Assembly: GCF_051486985.1 (NCBI RefSeq)
Contig: NZ_JAHVDV010000033.1
Coordinates: 1 to 59,781, forward strand
DNA length: 59,781 nt
Direction: 5' to 3'
Source: CBFFRJ01 sp051486985
GTDB taxonomy: Bacteria; Pseudomonadota; Gammaproteobacteria; Enterobacterales; Enterobacteriaceae
The notes under the pieces were generated by a model, which saw nothing but the letters and a program-made list of their open reading frames with translations, ran no database searches and was not told the DNA's origin. The position numbers and the translations under genes were made by a program. Shown piece after piece: positions 1-7,777 of the stretch. Each line of letters starts with the position of its first letter. The first letter of the stretch is position 1.

Positions 1-208
1 AGCAATTTTGAATAGCGCCTGCGCCAGCCCCGAAGGGGTGAGCCCCAGGGATGGGGCGAATAATGCCGCGAAGCGGCGATTTTCCTTGCCGGGAGCCCGG
101 GTTGCAAGGGAGGCGGCGGCGAGCCTCCCTTGCACGTTCACGGGAGGAGCGGCAACAGAGAAACACGGTACGTAAGGTGAACGGAACACTCCGCCTGCGT
201 TACATATT
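1..208. repeat. Left copy of a 208-bp inverted repeat made of stem-loops
   Basis: These bases are the reverse complement of 59184-59391 without gaps and with about seven mismatches by eye. The copy is built of consecutive perfect stems: GCCCC/GGGGC arms near 27-57, GCCGC/GCGGC near 65-77, and an 11-bp stem at 104-114 and 123-133 with an 8-base loop. The repeat probably continues left of the window, since base 1 falls in the loop of a hairpin that is complete at the right copy. The small open reading frame over it (51-236) is mirrored in the right copy and is better explained by the repeat than by a gene. Confidence 0.9.
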
Positions 209-480
209 CCTGTTCACCACCATGCTTTTAACGTGAGCAGAGGCAATCAGAGGCACACGACACGTAAGGTGAACGGAACACTCCGCCTGTGATACATAGT
301 CCTGTTCACCACGATGCAAAATTTCGGACGGCGGCTCGCTTTTGCCCGTCGCCCTATGGGGGAGGGGAAACGGACGGCGGCTCGCCTTCCGTGGACGTTC
401 GCATGTGAAGAGGGATCAGAAGCACACCACACGCAAGGTGAACGGAACCATCCACCCGCATTACCCGTGCCTGATGCAAC
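171..480. repeat. Tandem structured repeat units, left end
   Basis: A unit beginning with the sequence CG(T/C)AAGGTGAACGGAAC occurs at 171, 263 and 432. The first two are 92 bp apart; the third follows after about 77 extra bases that contain a short internal duplication (GGACGGCGGCTCGC occurs twice). The first two units carry 7-bp inverted arms GGTGAAC and GTTCACC at 176-182/212-218 and 268-274/304-310, the same distance apart each time. Related units of 91 bp lie in opposite orientation at the right end. No gene is seen in 1-520. Confidence 0.8.
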
Positions 481-483
481 AAC

Positions 484-512
484 GCCGGATGGCGATTATC
501 GCCTTATCCGGC
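484..512. repeat. REP (palindromic unit) element
   Basis: GCCGGAT...CGCCTTATCCGGC is an imperfect palindrome of the enterobacterial REP/PU type. It lies just beyond the stop codon of the SDR gene on the minus strand, where such elements commonly stabilise or end a transcript. It is probably the 3' end of the six-gene minus-strand operon. Confidence 0.75.
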
Positions 513-520
513 GTGCCGTG

Positions 521-1198
521 TTATTTCAGCGATGCCCCCCCACATATCACCAGTTCCTGACCGGTGATTGCCGCTGCATCCGCCGACAGCACAAACCCTA
601 CCAGCGCTGCCACTTCCCGTGGTTCAATCAACCGACCGATTGGCGGCACATTCGGTGGCGAACTCGACCGGCCAGGCGCATTCAGCATCGGGGTTTGGGT
701 GGCACCCGGTGCCACCACATTCGCCGTAATACCACGCGGGGCGAGTTCCGCCGCCCAACTGCGTACCATGCCAACCAGAGCGGCTTTCGTCGCCACGTAC
801 TGTGAACGGCCCGCCGCACCTCGGGAGGTACGGCTACCGATAATCACTATGCGTCCACCATGTGACATCTGCGGCGCAAAATGATTGACCAGGGTTTCAG
901 CGGCCAGCACATGCAATTGCCAGAGTCGCTGGCTGACGTGCGGGGTAATTTCGCCCAGCGGAGCGGCGGCCATCATCCCCGCCGCATGAATCACCGCGTC
1001 CGGCACCGGCAGAGTCGAAAGCGTATCGCTTAACGCCACGCCGTCGCTCAAATCCACGCAGACGCTGTCAAAAGCAGATGAGTCACGCACTACCTTTGAT
1101 CGGCTCAGCCCCGTCACGCGCCAGCCGTGGTCAAGCAGCCAGCTGACAATGGCTTCGCCAATCCCCGAACTGGCCCCGGTTACCAACGCTTGCGGCAT
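521..1198 (-). CDS. SDR family oxidoreductase (last gene of sugar-acid operon)
   Basis: Short-chain dehydrogenase/reductase of 225 residues, the usual length for the classical family. The cofactor motif TGASSGIG is at residues 7-14, the NAG-type motif appears as HAAG at 71-74, and the catalytic set is Ser122, Tyr134 and Lys138 (YVATK). The ribosome-binding site GGAG precedes ATG by five bases and lies in the end of the yhcH-like gene, with two bases between the genes. It is the sixth and last gene of the minus-strand operon. The substrate cannot be read from sequence; a hydroxy-acid or sugar of the same pathway is likely. Confidence 0.85.
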   Translation of the reverse strand: MPQALVTGASSGIGEAIVSWLLDHGWRVTGLSRSKVVRDSSAFDSVCVDLSDGVALSDTLSTLPVPDAVIHAAGMMAAAPLGEITPHVSQRLWQLHVLAAETLVNHFAPQMSHGGRIVIIGSRTSRGAAGRSQYVATKAALVGMVRSWAAELAPRGITANVVAPGATQTPMLNAPGRSSSPPNVPPIGRLIEPREVAALVGFVLSADAAAITGQELVICGGASLK

Positions 1199-1200
1199 CT

Positions 1201-1671
1201 TTACTCCTCCAGCAGGGCGCGTGGCACTTTGAACACCGCCTTACGTACGGTTGATGGCGCGTTAACCGCACACAAAGCCTGATGCGGCTCGCCCGGCAGA
1301 AAAACAGCAAAGTCGCCACTCTGCAACCGCATGCTTACCGGCAGGTCAGCCGTCGTGGTGATAAACAGATCCGGCTTGCGTTCTTCATCAGATGCGACGG
1401 GAGTCAACTGCGGTCCGGCACAGATAATCTCTTCCCCATCCAGCAGCACCTGGATATCGGCCCACTGTCGATGGTACTCGGTATGTCGCTGCTCCCGCAG
1501 TTGGGTAGACGCCGGGCCAATGGTGCAGAACCAGGTCGCGCCCGGTGGTTGAAAACGTCCATCATCCCGCGCCTGCAGCGCCGCCAGAGTACACTCTGGC
1601 AGATCGAGGATGGCCCGAAATGCGCGAGGTAACCCTGCCAGCGGCAGGGCATTAAGGTTTCCTACAATCAT
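1201..1671 (-). CDS. YhcH/YjgK/YiaL family protein (probable sugar-acid anomerase)
   Basis: A 156-residue protein of the DUF386 family, which has a cupin-like fold. Conserved family signatures are TEYHRQWADIQ (about residues 64-74) and GDFAVFLPGEPHQ (about 119-131), which supply the histidine and acid ligands of the pocket. In E. coli the relative YhcH (NanQ) opens the ring of sialic acid so that NanA can cleave it; that is established for the family, while the substrate here is unknown. AGGAG precedes the ATG. The gene is three bases after the sialidase-like gene, and the same operon carries a NanA-type aldolase, which supports an anomerase role on a ulosonic acid. Confidence 0.85.
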   Translation of the reverse strand: MIVGNLNALPLAGLPRAFRAILDLPECTLAALQARDDGRFQPPGATWFCTIGPASTQLREQRHTEYHRQWADIQVLLDGEEIICAGPQLTPVASDEERKPDLFITTTADLPVSMRLQSGDFAVFLPGEPHQALCAVNAPSTVRKAVFKVPRALLEE

Positions 1672-1674
1672 CGA

Positions 1675-2832
1675 CTACTCCTTTACCCACTCAGGCTGGA
1701 TGCGAACGTACTTGATAGCCTGGCGGAAATAAGTGTAAGCAATGTGCAGCGCGCCGTCGGCGCTCTGCTTGATGCTCGGATAGGAGAACTCACGGTTGAG
1801 CTTTTCCTGCGAATTGTTCGTCATACAGTAGCCATCGCCCTCATCCAGGTGGCGCTGCCACGGCCAGCTTTTACCGCCATCAGGCGAAATCGCCACCGTC
1901 ATTGGCGCGCGCGGCGCCCCCCAGAAGGCACTGCGACCACTGGTCACCTCCGGCTCTTTGCGCCCGTCACCATCGTCAATTTCATCGTACAAAGAGGCAC
2001 GGCGCTCCAGCGCGCCTGCTGCACTCATAAAATTGAACACCAGCGCCAGACTACCATCCGCCAGGGTCGTCACCTGAATGGACGAGTTGTTATTCGGCAG
2101 GCTGGTTGGTTCAGGTACAGACCAGCTCTCACCGCCATCGGTCGACTGGCTGTAGTAGATATTGTCTGCCCAGCGGCTACGGAACAGTGCCACCAGGTTG
2201 CCATTTTGCAGCGCAGTAATATTCATGTGTACGCAGCCCAGGCTTTCCGGTACTTCCACATCACGCCAGGTTTTTCCCTGGTCAGAGGAGATTTTCACCG
2301 CGCTGATGTCATCATTGCCAACCCACTTCTCACCCGGTTGCGTGCGGCAGTAGAAGACCGGCAGCAGCCAGTTACCATTTTCCAGCACCGTCACCGGCTG
2401 GCGGATAAAGGTGCCGGGTTTGTCGAGCAGGGTGGCAATCTCTCCCCAGCTCTGCCCCAGATCCGAAGACTGACGGAAACGTACGATAGCGGTGTCCTGG
2501 TTGCCGGAGAGCTGGGCTGTCCACATCAGCCACAACACGTTATCAGGAGCGAGGAACAGTACCGGGTTTTGCTCAGAGCGGGTCGGGTCGTCAGACAGTT
2601 TAACCGCCTCACTCCAGCGATCGCTGCCCGGCATAAGGCGCGAGCCCCACACTGAAATATCCGCCACACCTTCCTGCGTGCCGCCAAACCAGACGCACAT
2701 CAGCGAGCCATCCGGCAGCGGTAAAATGTTGGCAGCATGGTTTTGCGGGCAGGGTGACGGCAGCATTGCGCTCAGAACCTGCGCATCTTCCTGCTGACGA
2801 AGCACACCATCACGATTAACGGTAACGGACAT
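1675..2832 (-). CDS. Sialidase-fold (BNR repeat) protein, cytoplasmic
   Basis: A 385-residue six-bladed propeller protein of the BNR_2/predicted neuraminidase group. Four Asp-box motifs (SxDxGxxW) are visible: SSDLGQSW, SSDQGKTW, STDGGESW and SPDGGKSW. No signal peptide or membrane segment is present, so it should act inside the cell on an imported glycoside. An ATG four codons upstream overlaps the symporter gene, but GGAG sits seven bases before the ATG at 2832, directly after the symporter stop (TAA-T-ATG). No nanK, nanE or nagAB genes are nearby, so the substrate is probably not ordinary N-acetylneuraminate. It may release Dha, Kdo or another 3-deoxy-ulosonic acid; this is inference. Confidence 0.8.
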   Translation of the reverse strand: MSVTVNRDGVLRQQEDAQVLSAMLPSPCPQNHAANILPLPDGSLMCVWFGGTQEGVADISVWGSRLMPGSDRWSEAVKLSDDPTRSEQNPVLFLAPDNVLWLMWTAQLSGNQDTAIVRFRQSSDLGQSWGEIATLLDKPGTFIRQPVTVLENGNWLLPVFYCRTQPGEKWVGNDDISAVKISSDQGKTWRDVEVPESLGCVHMNITALQNGNLVALFRSRWADNIYYSQSTDGGESWSVPEPTSLPNNNSSIQVTTLADGSLALVFNFMSAAGALERRASLYDEIDDGDGRKEPEVTSGRSAFWGAPRAPMTVAISPDGGKSWPWQRHLDEGDGYCMTNNSQEKLNREFSYPSIKQSADGALHIAYTYFRQAIKYVRIQPEWVKE

Positions 2833-2833
2833 A

Positions 2834-4246
2834 TTAAACTCCACTATTTTGAACGGGTGTTGGCGCTTTATCCGCCGCTTTATTGGGGATCAGGCGGTCC
2901 AGGACCATGATCACCGCAGGCGTTATCAGCGCGATATACATATTGTTAATACCAAACGGGTCACCCAGCAGGTACCAGACAGAGGTCACCACACAGGCGC
3001 CAATCAGACCAGCATTCGCCCCACGGGTGCTCTTAAAGAAAGGTGCATAGAAGGCGATAACCGCCACCACGGTAATGGACAGACGAATCGCACGCGTAAA
3101 GAAGGAGAGCTTCAGCACTTCAGGCACCAGCAGCACGAAAATCAGCGGCAGGAAACCAATGAACAGTGACAACCAGCGTGTGGCTTTGAACTCCTGTTCC
3201 GGCGTTGGGTTACGGTAAGGCACATAGAAATCCTTCACCACCAGCGAGGCGATAGCCAGCGCAACGGTACTCACGCTCACGAAGATGGAAGCAACAAGTG
3301 ACGTTGTCACAAGTCCGGCAATCCACGGGTTCATATCCTGCAGGAAGATGGGCATGGCGTACAGGCTGTTGATTTCCGGGTGCAGATACTTAGCCGCCAC
3401 ACCAATAATGGCGATAGCCAGTGAAATTGGCAGGCAGAACCAGAAGGCTATCCAGGTGGAACGCTTCGCTGTTTTTACATCTTTGGTAGAGCAGATAGCC
3501 TGAATCACAAACTGGGTGCAGAAAATCGAACCAATGGTACCAATCAGCCACGCAAAGATGGTGCTCGGGCCAAAGTTACCGTCCCAGGTCCAGTAGAAGT
3601 GCGGCATCTCTCTGACCATCGGCGTAAAGCCGCCGGTTTTGTACAGCGCAAAGCCCATGATGACCAGAATACCAAAATACTTCAGCGCACTATGTAGCAG
3701 GGTAACCCAGGCCACTCCTTTCATACCGCCGTAAGCAAAATAGAAGGTACTGACGATAGCGGTAATAAAGGCGGCTACCGGCAGGCTCACTTTCAGCACC
3801 GTGGCAATCGCCGCCGCGCCGCTGACGTAGTTACCCACGTTCACCAGCAGCAGGGCGTAAATCATGATGACAGAGATGATATTTTTAGTACTGGTGCCGT
3901 ACTTCTCGGCTATCGCACCTGAAATGGTGATTTTTCCGGTGTTATAGATGCGCTTAACCAGCAGCAGGCCAAACAGCGGAAAGCCAATCGCCGCGCCGAG
4001 AACGGACCAGGAGGCGGCAATACCACCCTCGAAGGCCGCCTGCGCAGTACCGATGGTAGATTTTGCGCCAATGTATTCAGACATCAGCAGGATCCCGACG
4101 AGGAAGGCGGGCATAGCGCGGGAGCCTTCCATAAAATCGCCGGAGTTTTTACTGCGTAACCGGAACGTAAGCCAGGTAGTAAAGACGATATAGACAATCA
4201 CTATACCGACGATAATCAGGGTATCTTGAGAAGTAAACGTGTTCAT
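2834..4246 (-). CDS. Sodium:solute symporter (SSS family)
   Basis: A 470-residue inner-membrane carrier with about thirteen hydrophobic segments, the size and pattern of the SSS family (PutP, SglT and NanT-like SiaT carriers). The N-terminus is outside or periplasmic, followed by the family's first helix and a basic loop. GAGAGG precedes ATG by five bases. Position between the aldolase and the sialidase-like gene marks it as the uptake system of the sugar-acid locus. SSS members with sialidase and YhcH neighbours often carry acidic sugars, but the substrate is not determined by sequence. Confidence 0.85.
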   Translation of the reverse strand: MNTFTSQDTLIIVGIVIVYIVFTTWLTFRLRSKNSGDFMEGSRAMPAFLVGILLMSEYIGAKSTIGTAQAAFEGGIAASWSVLGAAIGFPLFGLLLVKRIYNTGKITISGAIAEKYGTSTKNIISVIMIYALLLVNVGNYVSGAAAIATVLKVSLPVAAFITAIVSTFYFAYGGMKGVAWVTLLHSALKYFGILVIMGFALYKTGGFTPMVREMPHFYWTWDGNFGPSTIFAWLIGTIGSIFCTQFVIQAICSTKDVKTAKRSTWIAFWFCLPISLAIAIIGVAAKYLHPEINSLYAMPIFLQDMNPWIAGLVTTSLVASIFVSVSTVALAIASLVVKDFYVPYRNPTPEQEFKATRWLSLFIGFLPLIFVLLVPEVLKLSFFTRAIRLSITVVAVIAFYAPFFKSTRGANAGLIGACVVTSVWYLLGDPFGINNMYIALITPAVIMVLDRLIPNKAADKAPTPVQNSGV

Positions 4247-4276
4247 CTTAGCCTCTCTTCAGGGCGTGTGAATCCA

Positions 4277-4293
4277 GGGCACCTGAGGTGCCC
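4277..4293. other. Perfect hairpin between aldolase and symporter genes
   Basis: GGGCACC-TGA-GGTGCCC is a 7-bp stem with a 3-base loop in the 74-bp gap between the aldolase and symporter genes. No run of T follows on the minus strand, so it is not a classical terminator. It may be an mRNA stability or processing element that tunes expression inside the operon. Confidence 0.5.
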
Positions 4294-4320
4294 AATATTG
4301 TTATGCTAAAAAAATGCGCC

Positions 4321-5205
4321 TTAGTGCAGGTACTGGTTCACTATCTGGCGGATCTGCTGTTGTTGTTCATCGCTAAACGTGACGGCGTAACGGCTGGCCC
4401 CGACATCGTAGCCCATGAGTTGTAGTGCTTTCTTCACCGCGGCCGGTGAGAAACCAATGCTGTAAAGATCGGTACGCAGGCCGGTTACATTCTCCTGGGC
4501 CTGTCGCGAACCTTCGATATCGCCAGCTTTAAAGCGTGCCCAGATGCTGTTGATCTCTTTCGGCGCAACGTTGGCAAGCCCCGAAATGCATGCAGAGCAG
4601 CCTTCCACAAAACCTTTGTGAATCAACGAGTCCGGGCCATTGAGTACGTCGAAGTTGTCAACATCCTTCACCGCATTCAGATAACCACTCAGACTCTCGT
4701 AGCTGCCTGCACTGTCTTTAATACCGGCAATGTTCGGGTGTGAGGCCAGGGTGCGCACGGTCTGAGGGTCGAGCGTGTTGCCGGTGCGCGCAGGGATGTT
4801 GTACAGAAATACCGGCACGCTGAGGGCATCAGCCACGGCGGTATAGTGGGTAATGAGTTCGTGTTGTTTTAAGGGGACAAACCAGGGGGTGATGACGGAG
4901 ACGGCATCGACGCCCAGTTTCTCAATTTGCCTGCCCAGTCGTATGGTTTCGCGGGTTGAAATCTCGCCAATATGGGCCACGACACTGGCGCGCCCTTTAA
5001 CCTGGTTCACGCAGGTTTCGGTTACCGCTAACTTTTCCTGCTCGTTAAGCACGAAAAATTCACCGTTGGTGCCACCGCAGAAGATGCCATTACCGGCGCT
5101 AAGCTGGCGTTCAACCTGCTGTTGTAGCGACGACAGGTGCAGCGCACCGTCCTCATCGAAAGGTGTGATGATTGCCGTCAACACGCCTTCTATTTTCTTG
5201 CTCAT
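4321..5205 (-). CDS. NanA/DapA-family pyruvate aldolase
   Basis: A class I (Schiff base) TIM-barrel lyase of 294 residues from the N-acetylneuraminate lyase/dihydrodipicolinate synthase family. The carboxylate-binding motif GGTNGEF is at 44-50, the catalytic tyrosine is Tyr135 (in YNIPARTGN) and the Schiff-base lysine is Lys163 (GIKDS). ATG at 5205 was chosen over the upstream ATG because GAGG sits five to six bases before it. Members in catabolic operons split 2-keto-3-deoxy acids into pyruvate and an aldehyde, and neighbours here (sialidase-fold protein, YhcH, symporter, four-carbon acid kinase) favour that role over lysine synthesis. Confidence 0.88.
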   Translation of the reverse strand: MSKKIEGVLTAIITPFDEDGALHLSSLQQQVERQLSAGNGIFCGGTNGEFFVLNEQEKLAVTETCVNQVKGRASVVAHIGEISTRETIRLGRQIEKLGVDAVSVITPWFVPLKQHELITHYTAVADALSVPVFLYNIPARTGNTLDPQTVRTLASHPNIAGIKDSAGSYESLSGYLNAVKDVDNFDVLNGPDSLIHKGFVEGCSACISGLANVAPKEINSIWARFKAGDIEGSRQAQENVTGLRTDLYSIGFSPAAVKKALQLMGYDVGASRYAVTFSDEQQQQIRQIVNQYLH

Positions 5206-5225
5206 TACAGCCTCTACATGAATCA

Positions 5226-6365
5226 TTATTTAAACAGTGTCTGATAAATCGCCTGCACGTCGTCGTGACTGACGGTGCAGGGTGCGTTGTTCATCAGGCG
5301 TTTCACGTTCAGCGCGGCGTCGGCGAGAGACGGGATATCAGCACGCGGCACGCCCAGGCTTTCCAGGTTGTCCGGGAGCTTCAGACGCCGGACGAGATCG
5401 GCAAAGAACTGCACCAGCGCGTGGGATTTCTCTTCATTATTCAGTGAGGTATCAGCGCCTGGCACCAAATCCCACACCTCGGCAAATTTCTCAACGGCGT
5501 GAGGACGAACCACTTTCATGCAGGGTGCCAGCAGGATGGCGTTCGCCACGCCGTGCGGCAGGTGATATTTGCCCCCAAGTGGGTAAGAGAGCGCGTGTAC
5601 GAGATGCGTACCCGCATGGGTAATTGCCGCACCGCCGTAATAAGAGGCCCAGAGCATCTCCAGCCGCGCTACCAGGTTGTTCGGTTCGTTCACCGCAGTT
5701 TCGATGTTGTGCAGTAGTTTGCGCAGGCCGGTGAGGGCAACGTTATCGCTGACCGGATTGGCGATGGTGGCAGTAAAGCACTCAATCAGGTGGCACAGCG
5801 CGTCAATGCCGGTGGAAGAGGCGATATGTGCAGGCATGCTGGTGGTCAGTTCGGGCAGCAGCGCAACATAGTCCGGTAACAGTACTGGAGAGATGATACC
5901 AATTTTGGTGTCCTGTTCCGGGATCGCCAGTATGGCGTTCGGCGTCGCTTCCGAACCCGTGCCGGCAGTGGCCGGGATCAGCAAAGAGGCGATACGTTCA
6001 GTGGGTTTTACCCCCTCCAGCAACGCCTCCAGGCCAGGCGAACCTGGGTGATGCAGTACCGAGAGCAGCTTGGTGACATCAAGCACACTGCCGCCGCCAA
6101 TGCCCACTACCAGATCAATGGCGCTTGCCGGGGCGCTGGCCATAATCGTCGCCACATCATGCTGGCTAGGCTCGGGTGGAACTGTATCGATTATCTGTAC
6201 CTGACGACCTTCCGCTGTCAGCAGCGCAAGGATCTGCCGGGTGGCCTCCAGCTTAATGACATTGGCGTCACTCACCAGTAAGAGGTTTTTCTTACCCGCC
6301 AGCAACGGTGCCAGAGAGGGAATCGCTCCCGCACCGCTAATGAGGGTGCTGTTAATCGTAACCAC
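5226..6365 (-). CDS. Iron-containing alcohol dehydrogenase
   Basis: Group III metal-dependent dehydrogenase of 379 residues. The nucleotide-binding motif GGGSVLD and the metal-ligand regions GIDALCHLIE and THLVHALSYPLGGKYHLPHG, which carry the aspartate and histidines, are visible. GTG at 6365 is preferred because AGGAG lies six bases upstream and the length then fits the family; the longer ATG form would add fifteen residues that overlap a likely operator. It is the first gene of the minus-strand operon. It may reduce the aldehyde released by the neighbouring aldolase to an acid sugar; this is inference from context. Confidence 0.87.
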   Translation of the reverse strand: MVTINSTLISGAGAIPSLAPLLAGKKNLLLVSDANVIKLEATRQILALLTAEGRQVQIIDTVPPEPSQHDVATIMASAPASAIDLVVGIGGGSVLDVTKLLSVLHHPGSPGLEALLEGVKPTERIASLLIPATAGTGSEATPNAILAIPEQDTKIGIISPVLLPDYVALLPELTTSMPAHIASSTGIDALCHLIECFTATIANPVSDNVALTGLRKLLHNIETAVNEPNNLVARLEMLWASYYGGAAITHAGTHLVHALSYPLGGKYHLPHGVANAILLAPCMKVVRPHAVEKFAEVWDLVPGADTSLNNEEKSHALVQFFADLVRRLKLPDNLESLGVPRADIPSLADAALNVKRLMNNAPCTVSHDDVQAIYQTLFK

Positions 6366-6388
6366 AACATTCTCCTGTCTTTCCGGGT

Positions 6389-6422
6389 GGTGATTGAAGT
6401 TAATCATCAAAATTCAATCACC
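6389..6422. promoter_or_regulatory. Putative operator 1 (GGTGATTGAA ... TTCAATCACC)
   Basis: A perfect 10-bp inverted repeat with a 14-base spacer lies directly upstream of the alcohol dehydrogenase gene. Its core TGATTGA/TCAATCA recurs in the palindrome at 6489-6502, near the other divergent promoter. The DeoR-type regulator encoded at 8758-9519 is the obvious candidate ligand. The assignment is inferred from symmetry and position. Confidence 0.6.
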
Positions 6423-6488
6423 GTCACTGTATGGCCTGAATTTATAAATTATTCATAAATTAAATAAGTTGATCTTGCTCACATATAA

Positions 6489-6502
6489 TCAATCATGATT
6501 GA
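6489..6502. promoter_or_regulatory. Putative operator 2 (perfect palindrome TCAATCATGATTGA)
   Basis: A 14-bp perfect palindrome about 40 bp before the kinase gene start repeats the half-site of operator 1. The region between is strongly AT-rich and should hold both divergent promoters. Two related operators roughly 90 bp apart would permit joint control, perhaps by looping. Confidence 0.6.
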
Positions 6503-6541
6503 ATATAATCATAACCAGAAACGAAACGACCCGGAGTTGGG

Positions 6542-7777
6542 ATGAACGAACAGATTGCAGAACACAGCGTGGTGATTCTGGCCGATGATTTTACCGGTGC
6601 GAACGATGCGGGGGTGAGCCTGGCTCAGGTCGGCATACAGGTAGAAGTCGTACTGGATGAAAGCGACGTCAGCAACGCTCAGGCGCGTATCTTTAATACT
6701 GACAGCCGAGCGCTACCGGCGAGCGTTGCTGCGAAACGGGTGGCCGTACTGACTGAAAAACTGCTACGCCCGGGCAAACCCGCCTGGCTTGTTAAGAAGA
6801 TTGACTCAACGCTTCGGGGCAATCCGGGGGCGGAAGTGGCCGCAATGCAGCGCGCAGCGGGTGTGGCGGCGGTAATTATCGCGCCCGCCTTTCCCGCCGC
6901 CGGACGCGTGACCCGCAACGGGCACTGTTATGTAAACAATGTCCTGTTGACGGAGACCGAATTTGCCAGCGACCCGAAAACACCCATTACCAGTGCGGAT
7001 GTAGGGGCGCTTTTTTCTGGCCCGCGCCTGTACGCACAGCCTGATGACCTGCCAGCGATTCTCGAGTCCGCGACCGCGGAGAAACCGGTAACCGTGATAG
7101 TGGACGCCCAAAGCGATGCGGATCTGGATGCCGTCGTGCTTCACGCTATGCGGGCATCGGTTCGCCCGTTATTGGTAGGTTCTGCAGGGATCTGTGATGC
7201 GCTCTCGCGTCGGTTGGCTCCGGCAACCCAGAAGAGGGTGCTGGCAATTGTCGGCTCTATGAGTGAAATCGCTCAACAACAGATTGCGGCCGTCGTTGCT
7301 CATCCGCGACTGGTGCACCTCTTTATTGATATCAACCCTCTGTTTTCAACCCCGACAGTCGATTACCGCGCAGCGATTGTCGCGGCGTTGAAGGCCGGGA
7401 AACACTGCCTGGTGCACACCTGCCCGGATGAACAGGCGCGCCACCAGGTGGCAGCCCTGTGCGAACGCTGGGGTGTTTCACGGGTTGAATGTGGTGAGCG
7501 AATTTGTGCGTTTCTGGGACAGCTCACGCGTGAAGTTCTGGCAGAAACCCAACCGGATGCGCTCTATCTGTCGGGCGGGGACGTTGCGATTGCGGTAGCG
7601 CGCAGGCTCGGCGCAAAAGGGTTTCGCATTCAGGGCCGCGTCGCAGGCTGTGTGCCCTGGGGATATTTTTCAGGTTGCGAATGGCAACGACCAGTGATGA
7701 CCAAAGCAGGGGGCTTCGGCGATGAAGCCACACTGCATGAGGTATTGAATTTTATTGAGGAGAAATCGAGTGACTAA
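6542..7777 (+). CDS. Four-carbon acid-sugar kinase (DUF1537 family, DtnK/OtnK type)
   Basis: A 411-residue kinase of the DUF1537 family, which phosphorylates four-carbon sugar acids such as threonate and erythronate at O4. The N-terminal signature ADDFTGAND is at about residues 14-22, the KIDSTLRGN motif follows near 82-90, and the C-terminal nucleotide-binding part has LSGGDVA and TKAGGFGD. GGAG precedes ATG. The next gene, overlapping by eight bases, is the PdxA2-type dehydrogenase that normally handles the phosphorylated product, so the pair gives dihydroxyacetone phosphate. Which stereoisomer is used cannot be told from sequence. Confidence 0.88.
   Translation: MNEQIAEHSVVILADDFTGANDAGVSLAQVGIQVEVVLDESDVSNAQARIFNTDSRALPASVAAKRVAVLTEKLLRPGKPAWLVKKIDSTLRGNPGAEVAAMQRAAGVAAVIIAPAFPAAGRVTRNGHCYVNNVLLTETEFASDPKTPITSADVGALFSGPRLYAQPDDLPAILESATAEKPVTVIVDAQSDADLDAVVLHAMRASVRPLLVGSAGICDALSRRLAPATQKRVLAIVGSMSEIAQQQIAAVVAHPRLVHLFIDINPLFSTPTVDYRAAIVAALKAGKHCLVHTCPDEQARHQVAALCERWGVSRVECGERICAFLGQLTREVLAETQPDALYLSGGDVAIAVARRLGAKGFRIQGRVAGCVPWGYFSGCEWQRPVMTKAGGFGDEATLHEVLNFIEEKSSD

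Noticed and set aside
51..236. 61-codon frame mirrored at 59126-59341
   Set aside because: Both copies lie in the inverted repeat of stem-loops; similarity is explained by the DNA repeat, and there is no ribosome-binding site.
314..805. 163-codon plus-strand open frame at the left end
   Set aside because: It starts in repeat DNA and then runs opposite the SDR gene; composition and content are those of a shadow frame.
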